Positions 26,623 through 36,875 of a stretch of 64,000 nt of DNA are shown here, piece by piece. The translations under genes and the position numbers were made by a program. The stretch is from Paulinella micropora (lineage: Eukaryota; Cercozoa; Imbricatea; Euglyphida; Paulinellidae): contig WBZZ01001197.1 of the NCBI GenBank assembly GCA_019918135.1, positions 12,501 through 76,500 of the forward strand, read 5' to 3'. Each line of letters starts with the position of its first letter. Position 1 is the stretch's first letter. The notes below the pieces were generated by a model. That model searched no databases and was not told the DNA's origin. It saw only the letters and a program-made list of their open reading frames with translations.

Positions 26623-27354
26623 CTACGGCAGATTCGCTGGTAGAACTCGCTTTGCTCTCGTTCCTGCCGAGCATCGTCGGTAATTTGCGGCGTGCTGCTC
26701 TCGGCCTCGTCGAGTGTGGGTAGGAAGTACTTTTTGGACAGGAAGGAAACTGGACCGACAGGGGGTAGCAGATTTTTTCTCCCTGAAGAGCAGCGTGTGT
26801 GTCCAAGCCGTCACCTGGAAACGATTGCGTGTCCCGGCCAGGCCGAGCTGGCTCTCGAGCCTGGCCGCCAAGTTGGGTGCTATGTTGGCGCACACGATCG
26901 CGCGCAAGGCGCGCTGCTGCTCCTTGGTGCGCGCCAGGGCCTGCGCCAGAAACGCAGTTACCAAGGCCCCCAGCCGGTCTTCGCCGTTGTCCCAGAACGC
27001 CACCAGGCAGTTGCGCTCAAGCTTGAGCTCTGCCGGCCAAGGCTGGCCCAGGACCCACAACCGGCCTAGGCTGGGCGGCAGCCCCGCTTCGCCCCAGCTC
27101 TCGGCGCTGTAGGCTGCTGCAACCAACTGCGTGCAGCCGCTCTCCTTGTAAGCCTCTCGCAACTCCAACCCGCCCAGCGGGCCCGGCGCGGCCCCTCCCT
27201 CCAGCCCGCGCAGCGGGCTGGGCGGGCTGGGTGGGCTGGTGATCTCTCGTAGAACTGGTCGCAGCCACAATGAGTTACAGTAGAAATAAGATTGGGGTCT
27301 TGATGATGTCAGGATGTCTCCTGCATTAGCCGTGAGGCCCCCGTTTTTAGACAT
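26623..27354 (-). CDS. Unknown protein, N-terminal part
   Basis: The ATG at 27354 opens MSKNGGLTANAGDILTSS and a 240-residue frame with an Arg/Pro-rich segment, then helical sequence (CLVAFWDNGEDRLGALVTAF). The last 50 codons become basic and low in complexity, and a neighbouring frame looks more protein-like there. It appears to belong with the part at 25952-26567. Confidence 0.45.
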   Translation of the reverse strand: MSKNGGLTANAGDILTSSRPQSYFYCNSLWLRPVLREITSPPSPPSPLRGLEGGAAPGPLGGLELREAYKESGCTQLVAAAYSAESWGEAGLPPSLGRLWVLGQPWPAELKLERNCLVAFWDNGEDRLGALVTAFLAQALARTKEQQRALRAIVCANIAPNLAARLESQLGLAGTRNRFQVTAWTHTLLFREKKSATPCRSSFLPVQKVLPTHTRRGREQHAANYRRCSAGTRAKRVLPANLP

Positions 27355-27575
27355 TAATTTCTTTTCAATACAAAGAAAAAAAAGCCAAAGAAAAAGAAAC
27401 ATATGCCCCCAGCAGCAGCTGCAAGCGCGCACGGCTGCTGCTGGGAGGGAAACCGGCGGAGGCCCGGGGGGAGGGGAGGGGAGAGGCCGTGTTGCCCTCT
27501 TCCCTCATCTCTTCCCTGGCTAGTAAAGGCCAAGGAAGAGAGAGAGAAAGGAAGAAAGGAAAGGGCCAGCGTAAG
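27355..27575. other. Divergent gap with purine tract
   Basis: The gap separates the divergent starts at 27354 and 27576. It contains an A-rich block, a GC-rich block and a GA-rich tract (27536-27566) directly before the plus-strand ATG. Confidence 0.35.
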
Positions 27576-28726
27576 ATGGCGGTCAGAGTTCTAACCGCTA
27601 TGGTCATGACATTGGCCGCCGTGGTAATGAGCACAGCCGTGTGGGAGGAAGCCAATAGGTACACCTGCCCCAAAATTCTGAGTGGGTGGCTGGAGAAGTG
27701 CCGGGGTTGTGGAGACAGGCCATTTGCGTGCGTGCACCAGGTGGCGATCCTGGGGCAGGAGCCGCCCGATCGTGTAGTCGAGCTGTGGAACTATTCGTTG
27801 TCGTTTTCCGCGTTGCTACCGCGCAAACCTGCTCTGGCCGCACCAGCAGATCAGTTGCTTGATCTTTACCGCGTACCGCGAGTTCCACCAGTTCTACGGA
27901 CTGCTGGGCGACTCGCCCGTGCACAAGAGGGCGGTGGCGGGGCTGATGCTGCTGCACCACTGCGGAGGGGTGTATGCAGACCTGGGGCTGGAGCTATTAC
28001 AAAACTCAACGTGGCCGTCGTCGCGGGGGCAGTTCCCGCTGCCAGCACCGGAGCCGGAAGAGGACGGCAGCTATCTGCCGGCCAGCTACTTTTTGTCGGA
28101 GCTGCCAGTGTTGATGGCGGCCCACCCGCAGCGCGTGGGCATGCCGTACCTAGTGCTGCTGCGCTACATGTCGTCCTTGGCGCTGCCCTGGCACGACAAG
28201 ATCTGGAGCGCCAATTTCTCGTTCTCGGACCCGCTGGACGAACGCGACTCTGGCCGATTCTTTGGCGCAGGTATTGCGCGAGCAGAACCTCGACGACCCG
28301 TCGTCGGCCGCTACGTCGTCGTCGTCGTCGTCGTCGACCGGCGCAGAAGGCAGCCCGCGTCTGGCCCAGGCTTGGTGGGAGGGCGTGCACAAGGTCCAAG
28401 TGCTGGGCCAGACGGAGCGGCTGCACGTGCTCAACACCAGCGAGTACCTGGAGGGCCCGCGCACCGCGTACCACGCGTCGTCCCGCGTCTGGGAGACGTC
28501 CGCCGCCGTGTTTTGGTGGCAAGAGGTCTTCCGTTGGTTGCTGTTGGTGTTGGTGGCGTGCATGCTGCTGTGCACGGCCAATCAGTGCACGCGCCAGGGC
28601 GCGCTGAGCTGCCCCTGCGGCTGGCGCCTGCACGCGACACGCGGCACCAAGAGCTACGTGCCGGTTGAGCCGTCAGTGCCAACGGATTATTCTGACTCTG
28701 CTAGCAGCCAGGACTTAGACAGCTAA
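27576..28726 (+). pseudogene. GT32-like glycosyltransferase gene, apparently interrupted
   Basis: The ATG at 27576 starts a signal-anchor-like segment (MAVRVLTAMVMTLAAVVMS). Further on, one frame reads SPVHKRAVAGLMLLHHCGG then VYADLGLELL, which fits the nucleotide-sugar-binding core of glycosyltransferase family 32 (DxxRYxxLyxxGGxYxDxD); the second Asp of the usual DxD is a Gly here. The 3' part in yet another frame has a strong transmembrane segment (WLLLVLVACMLLC) and a Cys-rich tail. Family 32 enzymes add mannose or other sugars in the secretory pathway. Coding-like sequence shifts between frames, so about two breaks are likely. The gene sits inside the 978-bp inverted repeat pair. Confidence 0.5.
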
Positions 28727-28795
28727 GGCCAAAAATGGATTTTAATATACGTGTTACTTATTCGGAGGAGGAGGCGTCGCTTGCTCGTGTTTGTT

Positions 28796-29524
28796 GCCGA
28801 CGCGCAGGGGGTGTACCCGCGCCAGGTGCTCGCCAAGTTCCGCGACGTGGTCATCCGCTCCAAGACGGCCGAGATCAAGGCCATGACGGCGCTGGAGCGC
28901 AAGTCCAACTCACGCTACATCAAGAACGGTGGCTTCTTCCAGAAGGCCGAGTCACAGGGCGGCGGCTCGCAGGAGTTCACGCTCGTGACGCACTGCAACT
29001 ACTCCTTCCCGAACGTGGACCTCAGCGCCAGGTACAACAACAAGGGCAAGGCCGCCGGCGGCCCCGGCGGGCCCCAGCCCAGCAGCAACTCGTCGGAGCT
29101 GGACTGCAGCAAGCTCAAGTTCACCGAGCTCCTGTTCCGCGACATGCGCCGCGAGTCGCACCCGCTCATGACCGAGGCTGCGGCCATGAAGGCAGTCCGC
29201 AACGGCTCCGTCGTCACCGTGGGCTTTACCATCAGGGCCAGCTTCGACCCCCTGTCCAACGGCGCCTTCTGCCTCAAGCGCGTGCCGAAACTCGTCTGTG
29301 TGTGGGACGCCTCGGGCGCCAGCAAGAAGACCGAGGAACTCGGCAAGCCCTCGGCGCTGCCCGGCTGGGAAGGCGGGGGCTTCGCGCCCGACGAGCTGGA
29401 CGACGAGCCCGGGCCCAGCAACAGACAGCTGCGCATCGCCAACGTCCCGCACAGTGCCGAGGGCGACCTGCGCAAGCAGCATGTGCTCGAAGAGGAAGAT
29501 GAGGCTCTGCTGAGGGACATTTGA
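28796..29524 (+). pseudogene. Partial copy of the 578-residue gene
   Basis: The codons match the last 243 residues of the gene at 23865-25601 without visible difference, on the opposite strand. The upstream half is absent, and the open frame is preceded by unrelated codons. It is a duplication fragment without its own start region. The identity implies recent duplication or ongoing gene conversion between the arms. Confidence 0.85.
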
Positions 29525-29773
29525 GCCAAACAGGACTTTGCTTTTTTTGTGTGTGTGTTTGTGTTTTGTAAAAATTTTTAATGATTAAAAAAAAGTATTT
29601 CCTTTCGACTCCGGCCTACTAGTTGCTGCGGACGTTTTTTCTCCGCCGCGCAGAAACACAAAGTCACAGCTGTGTAGTTCCAACGCGACCGACCTCGGCG
29701 GGGCCCTCGGCGGGGGCGCGTGGATGTGCACGTGGGGGTTGTACACAAACAAGTAGGCCTCGTTGCTCTTGCC
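28796..29773 (-). repeat. Right arm of a 978-bp inverted repeat
   Basis: This arm mirrors 23616-24593. It joins unrelated sequence abruptly at 28796 on its inner side. On its outer side it merges into the complete small gene at 29585-30169. The two arms enclose 4,202 bp. Confidence 0.85.
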
Positions 29774-30169
29774 GGAAGGTTGCGATCCCTGCTCGGTGTG
29801 CGCACGGGCGCGCCGGCGCCGGCCGCCCTCGCGCGCGGAGTCCCGGCCGCCGCCGCCGCCGCCGCTGGTTTCTTTGGCCAGCTGGATCGGAAGCGGCGGT
29901 GACCAGCTGATGCGGCCGGGCTTGGCAACGTCCTTGTTCTCTTCCTGGCCGCTGCTGCTGCTGTAACCGTGCAACGACCTGAGCTCCTCGCAGCTTTGTT
30001 GGTGCGAGGGCAGCAGCGTCCACTGCAGTGAAGCGTGGCACTTTTTCAGCTCCGCCACGCATTCCGGGTTGTTGGGCGGCATCTCCCCTGGCGCCACTAC
30101 CCCCGACGCGTCCTGCAGCGCCTTCCCGACCGCCCAGACCCAAAAAATCTCTCCCTTGGGGACATTCAT
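29585..30169 (-). CDS. Unknown 194-residue protein (full copy)
   Basis: The ATG at 30169 opens MNVPKGEIFWVWAVG; a Cys/Glu-bearing helical part follows, then a Gly/Arg low-complexity linker (residues about 108-135), and a C-terminal beta-like part (AYLFVYNPHVHIHAPPP, then SVALELHSCDFVFLRGGEK). The histidine-rich strand VHIHAP resembles metal-binding or cupin-like strands, but this is not enough to name a family. The C-terminal 63 residues lie in the inverted repeat and are repeated at 23616-23806. Confidence 0.6.
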   Translation of the reverse strand: MNVPKGEIFWVWAVGKALQDASGVVAPGEMPPNNPECVAELKKCHASLQWTLLPSHQQSCEELRSLHGYSSSSGQEENKDVAKPGRISWSPPLPIQLAKETSGGGGGGRDSAREGGRRRRARAHTEQGSQPSGKSNEAYLFVYNPHVHIHAPPPRAPPRSVALELHSCDFVFLRGGEKTSAATSRPESKGNTFF

Positions 30170-30511
30170 GCCTGCGAGGCAAACTCGTCGACCCCACACA
30201 AACAGGATTTCTTTCGCGTGTGTGTGAGCACAACACAAAAATAAAGAGGAAGAGTTGGGAGAAGGGAGGGGGAAGAAAGAGAGAGAGAGGAAAAAAAAGG
30301 GGAAGGGGAGGATGGGGAGAGGAGGGAGATAGAAAGGGGGAGAGAAAGGCGGGGAAAGAAGGGCAGAGGGGGGGGGGGAGGGGACAAGCTGTCCATTGTC
30401 AAAATTTTCCCTTTTTTCTTCTTGGCTCTGAAACTAATATTATTAATAATAAAAAGGCCAAAAGACTTGTAGATTCTGCACACCCTCGGCGTTTCCCTGC
30501 TCGCGATCCAG
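30170..30511. other. Divergent gap with GA/G-rich tract
   Basis: A long GA-rich and G-rich stretch fills about 30240-30385, followed by an AT-rich block at 30425-30465 just before the plus-strand gene. It probably holds two promoters; no motif stands out. Confidence 0.4.
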
Positions 30512-31372
30512 ATGTCTGCCTTTTGCCTCGAGCCGGGCTGGGCTCTGGTTGTTGTGGATATGCAGAACGATTTTATGCACAGGCGCGGGTCTCTGTGTCT
30601 TGGGGACGAAGACACCAGAAAAACTTGCATCGAAAACGTGCGCCAATTGGTGCAGATTCCTGGCTGGGACCTAGTGGTGTTCACACGCGACAAACACCCA
30701 GCGGAATGCGCAGGTCCCAACAAAACGGTAAAGCCCGGCCACATTTCCTTTGCAAGTTCGATCTACCACGTACAAACTAGACCAGATAAAACAACCACGG
30801 AGGCAGAATCCAAGGCGGCGCGAGACAGAGACTGCTTTAAGACATATGAAAAAACTGAAAACGGTGTTACGTATACCCTTGAAGAACGCAGCCTTCCGCT
30901 GGGGGACACAGTGGAAAAAGCGCGTATCATCAAGCGGACGGTTCAAAATCAAGAGCTGTGGCCTGTCCACTGTGTCATGGGTGGTTGGGGCTCTGACATC
31001 CTGGACGAGCTGCGCGACGTAGCACCTGCGTCTAAGCCCGGGGCGAGCGTGACAGAGCCGGCGCTGGAATACTTACATTATTTGAATGCTACCGCCCTGG
31101 AAAGAGGCACGCTTAGCTTGCCCCCCGGAGCTCCCCGCAACCCAACAATGTTTTTCGACAAGGGCACGGACCGCAGATTCGATACCTATTCTGCCATCTT
31201 TGACAAAAGAGAGACAGGCGGCTGCGCAGGGCTGCGACTTTGCACAGAAGACCCTAGGCGCCTACGTCCAATCGCCACTACCTTCCATTTAATTGGCGGC
31301 AACAACAACGGGTTATACGGAAAATTCTTGAGTTCTGCGGGGGACCGCGCAGCAGAGCCGACACAAAACTAA
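30512..31372 (+). CDS. Isochorismatase/nicotinamidase-like protein
   Basis: The ATG at 30512 gives 286 residues. Residues about 12-20 (ALVVVDMQNDF) carry the first catalytic Asp, VFTRDKHP near 52 the metal-site region, PVHCVMGGWGSDI near 151 the conserved turn, and MFFDKGTDRRFDTYSAIFD near 211 the segment with the catalytic Lys. These are hallmarks of the isochorismatase-like hydrolase family, which includes nicotinamidases of the NAD salvage pathway. The final part, where the Cys nucleophile and DxCVxxTA motif normally follow, is not recognisable and the protein ends early. It may be inactive, or a further exon may exist. An insertion of about 50 residues precedes PVHC. Confidence 0.7.
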   Translation: MSAFCLEPGWALVVVDMQNDFMHRRGSLCLGDEDTRKTCIENVRQLVQIPGWDLVVFTRDKHPAECAGPNKTVKPGHISFASSIYHVQTRPDKTTTEAESKAARDRDCFKTYEKTENGVTYTLEERSLPLGDTVEKARIIKRTVQNQELWPVHCVMGGWGSDILDELRDVAPASKPGASVTEPALEYLHYLNATALERGTLSLPPGAPRNPTMFFDKGTDRRFDTYSAIFDKRETGGCAGLRLCTEDPRRLRPIATTFHLIGGNNNGLYGKFLSSAGDRAAEPTQN

Positions 31373-33221
31373 AAAAATGGCATGGAGCCTATGACGGGGC
31401 GCCCCCCCCCCCCCCCCCCCCCTGTCCCCCTTCCCTCTCCCTCTCTTAGTTCTAGGTGCCCCCAATGTAAGATCGTCGAGCTTTAATAAAAAAACTCTTT
31501 TTTTCACTTTCTTGGCGCCCCTCTCACTTTTCCCTCTCTTAGCTTTCAGTGCCCATATTAATAAAACTTTGCCAGGATTTTGGTATCTATTCTTTTTTTA
31601 CATTTTTAGCGCGCCCCTGCCCTTGCCCCTTCTCTTGCTCTTTGCTGTCAGACGGTGGGAGGGGGGGGGGGACAAAGACGATTCGTGCTTCTTCAATTGG
31701 CAAGGACAGAGCGCGCAAACGGGAGGAGCACAATCCCCTTGCCTGTCTGTTCTTTTGGTTGCCAGGCAAAAACGTTTTTTCGTGTTTTCATTTCTTTCAT
31801 ATTTTTCTAACATTGCGCACGGTGGCCGAGCCATGGCACGGACAGGAAGCCGTCGGGGGTCGAGAGGGCACTTGTCTACATGGTACATTGACCACCGCCC
31901 ATCCATCCGCCGCAGGGGTCAGCACCCTTTGCAAACGCCCCGGGGCCGACCACAAAGGACAGCAGGTTCGCGCCATATTCTTGCCCGGGAAATACGCACA
32001 CACGCACATTTGGCGACAAATTTCACACAAGGAAAAAAAGAGAGAAAGAAATCTCGCCTGGGATCTGCAGAGACCTGGGAAGAGGGAGAGAGAGAGAGGG
32101 AGAGAGAGAGGGAGGGGGGCAGGGAGGGAGCTCGCGGCACGGAAGAAGGAGTGCCACGTGAGGCGCGGAGCGGGGATGTGTTTTCAGACGGTCGCGCTTG
32201 GAGCACGGTGCGCCCGAAACGACGCACCTGCCAGGGGGCTTCGCGCAGTTTGTTGGGTAGATGACTACTAAAGACGGGGAAGGTAGAGCCTGTCCGGAGA
32301 ACAATTTCTTTTTTTTTCATTAAAAGCTTTCGACAGAACTCAGGTTTACGAGCACTTGATCTTTGCTGATTGTCGGTGCAGACTTTCCGGCGCTATCCTC
32401 TCGTGTGTGTCCCGTGTCAAGCGAGGCCGGATTTACTAAGGATTGAACAATTCCCCACAACCCTGGCAAGTAGAGGCTGATATGGCCGAAACGAGGAATC
32501 TGCCGAAATGCCCCTCTGCTACTGCCTTTTTCGACCATATCAAAACAACTCGCCAGCAGAATAAGTTTTCGCCAAGGGAGGGGGAGAGGGGCAGGGGCGG
32601 GGAAAGGGGGGGATGCCTCTCTTCCTCTGCATCCCTCCCCTTCCCCGTCTGTTTCTATTGTTGTCGAGCAAAAAAATTTTTTTTTCCTTTTTTCATATTT
32701 TTCATATTTTTCTGACCTTGCGCACGGTGGCCGAGCCATGGCACGGACAGGACGCCGTCGGGGGTCGTGAGGGCACTTGTCCACCTGGTACATTGACCAC
32801 CGCCCATTCATCCGCCGCAGGGGTCAGCACCGCCCAGCCGGCACCCTTTTGTGGTCGGGCCCCGGGGCCGACCACAAAGGACAGCAGGTCCGCGCCAAAC
32901 TCGGCTTCATCCAAATTTGTTCCCCTGCACCCTTTTCTTTTCTCTTTGCCCCTTCCCTCTCGCTCCCTGTTTTCAAACGGGAAGACTAAGACAGTCTGCG
33001 CTGCCCCCCTCGTGCGCCCGTCGGAGAGAGAAGAAGCAGCGGGGGGAGGAGGGGGGGGGGGGCGGAAGGGGGGGGGGGGAGAGAAAGGGGGAAGGGGCGC
33101 CCCCCCTCCCATCGAGCCGCCGCGCCCCCCCCCCCCCCCCCCCCTCCCTGCCGAGCAAAGGGGATAGCGAGAGAGAGGATAAGAGCGTCTAGATAATCAT
33201 AGGTATTTTTGGCGCCGCAAG
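31373..33221. repeat. Gene-free repeat block 1
   Basis: No gene is supported. The block is assembled from units also found at 36 kb and 53.7-58.7 kb: CTCTTAGTT(C/T)TCAGTGCC followed by TGTAAGACCGTCGAGC (about 31440-31500 and onward), AATAAAACTTTGCCAGGATTT, and the TTTTCTGACCTTGCGCACGG unit with GGCACGGACAGGACGCCGTC (31795-31925 and 32690-32830). C-runs and G-runs lie at 31400-31430 and 33030-33150. Short frames repeated across these units share sequence only because the DNA is repeated. Confidence 0.6.
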
Positions 33222-35906
33222 ATGGAGGACCGACGCCCGCAAAAAGGAGGAGACGAAGACTGTCAAGTCCAAAAAGAAAAACTGGCATTTTGTGCTGCGC
33301 AGCACATTGTTGACATGCAGCAATTTGCTTTGCGAATACGACAGGAACCGCTACTCCGCCCAGAGGATTGCATCGAGGATTTCCGACAGATTTTCCGCCC
33401 CGGCGTGGAACCAACTGTCCGATTTTGGCGGGGTTTGAGCCACTTGCTGGCGTACTGGTGGCTGGCGCTGGGCTCTGCTCACGTCGCAGTACGGAGTTCT
33501 ACCCTGCGCGAAGTCCTCGGAAACATGAATGAGCAGGTTCAAAGTACCCAGCTGGTTAAGCTGCAAGATATGCGCCAGAGGTACAAGCAGCACAGCTTAG
33601 TCCCAAAAGCTTGGGCCTTGATGTACAAACAAGACCCGAACATCTTCAAGCTGTGGGAAAGCAAATGCACCAGGCCGGTCGACGCGGCTACACTGGAGTG
33701 TTTCCTTTTTCCAAGGCGGAAGCCTGCTGGACTTGGGGTCACGGGGAGCTGGCCGGCCGGCTGGGGCGCCGTGATTCGTGAGTGCTTTCACCCAGCCGAC
33801 GGAGATTTCTTTCTAGCCTGGCTTTCGCGACAGTTGCAGGGGGCGCAGGCCAGCTCGCCATTGGTTTGCCTGGCTGGCTTGGTCTCATTGCAGCTGAGGC
33901 AGCTGCTGCGGTCCTTCTGTCGGCTTGTAGGCAACGAGCACGTGGTTGTCCTGCGGAACATAAAAGCGCACAGGCTGCAGGAAAAAAGAACGGAAATGCA
34001 ACAAGGACTACTAGTTGTTGTTGACGGGTTAACGCGGATGCCCTTTCATGGGCCGGAGCTCCGGCAGCTTCTCCGGACACTCCGTACAGAATTGGAGATA
34101 GATGGCAGGCGAGCTGGCGAGTCGGCGCCCATCATCTTATCAAACCGGAAACAGGTTCTGGTCCTCCCCGACGAAAACGGAAATCCGCTCTGGACCGCCA
34201 AGGAGCTGCAGCAGGAAGGTGTGCCTGCTAGACATCTGCGCCTTGTCGCGCAAGCTGGTGATGCTGCCGAGGAAGAAGAAGGAGAAGATAAAGAAGAAAA
34301 AGAACAAGAAAAAGTGTGTCGACCCAATCACGTTCCATCCGTAAACAAAGAAAAAAGCCTGGTGCCCGATATCATTGATATCATTGCAAAGATATACCAA
34401 TGGTTGCCGGAGGTCATATTCCAAGTGGCAACCCAAAGAAAGCTGCCGGGTTTACTTAAACCCGCGGCTGACCAAGAGCCACACGTCTTTTGTATCTCGC
34501 GAAAAGCAAACAAGGGCAAGTTTGTAATGAAATTGAAGAATCTTCTAGCAAGCTTTGCTAGCAGTCTGGGCCTCAGCAAAGACGACTTGAGCAGCCACAC
34601 CAAAAAGCAAGTTGTGCTCTGCCTGCAGAAAGAATTTCCGGGGCTGAGCCTAAAGCCTGTCCAGAGCATGTATTCGTGTTTGGGCAAAAGGGGACCGCAG
34701 GCTAAAGGCTTTTTGCTACCCTACACTACAGAAGATCTTTTAGCAAAACTGGCGGAGATGAAATACAACAAACCAAAAGAACGGTCGGATGAAGCAGGGC
34801 AAACCGCCAGCTCGGCGTCCTATCAAGAAGATACAACCCGGCCACCATCACCTGTGCCGGTGGCCGCGCCGCCCCCAACCACTGGTTCTGTGCAAGCCTT
34901 GCACCCCAATCATGACGACAAGGGTGCACTTACGTTTTTACCAACAACAGAGAGCCCGACGCAAGCAGAGTTTGGATTACAAAACACTGACCCCGCGGAA
35001 GAAGTCGTGACGATGCCGCCGTGCTTGGGCAAAGGGGGGCGGGAGGTTAAAGGCTTTCCGCTACCCTACACTGCAGAAGATATTCTGGAAAAGCTGTCGG
35101 AGATGGAATACGACAATCCGAAAGAAAGGTCGGAGGAAGCAGCTCCGGCACCTCTTAGACTAGCTACGACAGGATATCCCGTCGCCAAGCGGATCAAGCT
35201 AGCGCCGCCAGAGGTCCGACCATCTCCCGCGCCGGTGGGCACGCCGCCCCCAACCACTGGTTTTATGCAAGCCTTACATCCAATTTACAACGACAAGGGT
35301 GCACTTACGTTTGTACCAACAGCAGAGAGCCCGACGACGCAAGCAGAGTTGGGATTACAAAATACTGACCCTGCGCAAGAAGTCGTGGCAATGCAGCCTC
35401 CTGTTGTTGGGGACAAAAAACTGCGCGCCTGGGAAGAGGATATATCCAATCCAGATGGAAAGCATGTTTTACAACGGATTTTGGCAAAGATGAAGAGACT
35501 GTACACTGAAGAGGAGGTGCAGGTGAAGCCGATCTATCTGGGGTTTATGGAGCCCCTCAACGATACTAATCGCTTTATGTCGTGCGCTCAGGTCCGCGAG
35601 TGGATTATGAGAAACAGAACAAAACCTTTCTTGAGCGATTATGTTGATGAGCGAGGAAGGCGCAAGGTGGCTTGGCATATCGATCACATAATCCCGCTAT
35701 CCTTGGGCGGTCAAAACCACCCCCGCAATTACGCCATGATGCCTCAAATATTCAACACGGAGTTTGCGGGCTGGTGGACCGCTGCCAAAGCGCAGTACAT
35801 TGGGTTGACAGCTGCACGCCGCGCATTGATGTTCGCCCAGTATGTCCAGAAAAAAACCAATTGCAACATACAGTTAGATGACATGGAGCTATGGGGCAAA
35901 TGCTAG
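33222..35906 (+). CDS. Large protein with C-terminal HNH domain
   Basis: The ATG at 33222 gives 894 residues and is preceded by TTTTTGGCGCC at 33206-33216. The N-terminal 400 residues are helical without known motifs. A Glu/Lys run lies near residue 350. A segment built on GFLLPYTTEDLLAKLAEMKY recurs as GFPLPYTAEDILEKLSEMEY, each followed by a Pro-rich linker ending in a matching DKGALTFxPTxESP box, so an internal duplication is present. The last 130 residues match the HNH protein at 19.2 kb, with WHIDHIIPLSLGGQNHPRNY as the HNH core. A DNA-binding or DNA-cutting role is likely. The protein is intact. Confidence 0.8.
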   Translation: MEDRRPQKGGDEDCQVQKEKLAFCAAQHIVDMQQFALRIRQEPLLRPEDCIEDFRQIFRPGVEPTVRFWRGLSHLLAYWWLALGSAHVAVRSSTLREVLGNMNEQVQSTQLVKLQDMRQRYKQHSLVPKAWALMYKQDPNIFKLWESKCTRPVDAATLECFLFPRRKPAGLGVTGSWPAGWGAVIRECFHPADGDFFLAWLSRQLQGAQASSPLVCLAGLVSLQLRQLLRSFCRLVGNEHVVVLRNIKAHRLQEKRTEMQQGLLVVVDGLTRMPFHGPELRQLLRTLRTELEIDGRRAGESAPIILSNRKQVLVLPDENGNPLWTAKELQQEGVPARHLRLVAQAGDAAEEEEGEDKEEKEQEKVCRPNHVPSVNKEKSLVPDIIDIIAKIYQWLPEVIFQVATQRKLPGLLKPAADQEPHVFCISRKANKGKFVMKLKNLLASFASSLGLSKDDLSSHTKKQVVLCLQKEFPGLSLKPVQSMYSCLGKRGPQAKGFLLPYTTEDLLAKLAEMKYNKPKERSDEAGQTASSASYQEDTTRPPSPVPVAAPPPTTGSVQALHPNHDDKGALTFLPTTESPTQAEFGLQNTDPAEEVVTMPPCLGKGGREVKGFPLPYTAEDILEKLSEMEYDNPKERSEEAAPAPLRLATTGYPVAKRIKLAPPEVRPSPAPVGTPPPTTGFMQALHPIYNDKGALTFVPTAESPTTQAELGLQNTDPAQEVVAMQPPVVGDKKLRAWEEDISNPDGKHVLQRILAKMKRLYTEEEVQVKPIYLGFMEPLNDTNRFMSCAQVREWIMRNRTKPFLSDYVDERGRRKVAWHIDHIIPLSLGGQNHPRNYAMMPQIFNTEFAGWWTAAKAQYIGLTAARRALMFAQYVQKKTNCNIQLDDMELWGKC

Positions 35907-35922
35907 GGGGTCTGAATACCGC

Positions 35923-36059
35923 GGGTCTCCCTGCGCGCCTCTTTGCCAGGTCATTTCCCTTTGGAAAACCACTTAATACAAGAAGCAAGGCCTGGGAACG
36001 CCCAAATTGCGTGGAGTCGAGTTTAGATCTTTGAAAGTTTACTAAAGATTAAAACTTTA
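35923..36059 (+). repeat. Direct repeat at gene 3' end, copy 1
   Basis: This block (starting CTCCCTGCGCGCCTCTTTGC and ending with a GAAAGTTTACTA..TTTAATTAA tail) matches 38327-38461 with few differences. Both copies lie just after the stop of a plus-strand gene, so the repeat may be a duplicated 3' untranslated region with a polyadenylation-like tail. Confidence 0.75.
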
Positions 36060-36875
36060 ATTAAACAAATTTGAGCAGCTCCAGCTGCATGCAGTCGAAC
36101 CCGGCCGCCGACCAGTGGCGCCACCGCGCGCTGCCCCCCCCCCCCTTTTTTTTCTTGCCTGAGATTTGTCGTCGAAGTGTGCGTATTTGCCGGGGAAAAG
36201 GGAAGGTGTGTCAGAATTGTGCTCCACCCATCAAACAATTTTTTTTGGGCACCCTTCCCCTCGGGAGAGGCCGGGGACCGGGGAAGAGGGAGGGGGGGGA
36301 GGCGCCCCCCCCCCCCTTCCTCTCCTTCTCTCCTCTCCCCCCCCCCCCCCCGCCTGTTGCTTTGGTTTTCGGGGAAAAAATTTGTTTACTCTTTTCATAT
36401 TCTTCATATTTTTCTGACCTTGCGCACGATGGCCGAGCTATGGCATGGACAGGACGCCGTCGGGGGTCGTGAGGCACTTGTCCACCGGTACATTGACCAC
36501 CGACCTTTCATCCGCGCAAGATTTTAATCCGATCTGAGTGTTAATTAAAAGACGTTTTAAACTAGAGTGGTTTTGGGCTTGTCGCCCTAGATTTCCGCGG
36601 ACAGGATTTTTTTCTTTCTTTTTGTTCTTGCGTGAAATTTGTTGCTAAATGTGCGTGTGTGCGTATTTCCCGAGAAAAAGGGAGGTGCGTCAGAATTGTG
36701 CTCCACCTATCAAACAATTTTTTTGGGCACCCTTCCCCTCGGGAGAGGCCGGGGGGCGGGGGAACGGGAAAGATGTGCAACGTAATGGGGAGGGGGGAGT
36801 AAAAAAAATCTTACACTTTCTTGGCGCGCTCCGTGACAGGTTTATTTGTGCTTTGTTGGGCAAGGTAAAAGAGTA
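36060..36875. repeat. Gene-free repeat block 2
   Basis: No gene is supported. Two similar halves (about 36145-36260 and 36600-36750) share TGAAATTTGTxG, TGTGCGTATTT, a GTGTCAGAATTGTGCTCCACC block and GGGCACCCTTCCCCTCGGGA. One copy of the CTGACCTTGCGCACGxTGGCCGA unit lies at 36395-36530. A C/G tract lies at 36290-36350. Confidence 0.6.

Noticed and set aside
31598-32811. Recurring short minus-strand frame (GRWSMYxVDKCPxDPRR)
   Set aside because: It recurs at 36, 54 and 56 kb only because the DNA unit repeats; the frame is not kept in other copies and there is no sign of selection for protein.
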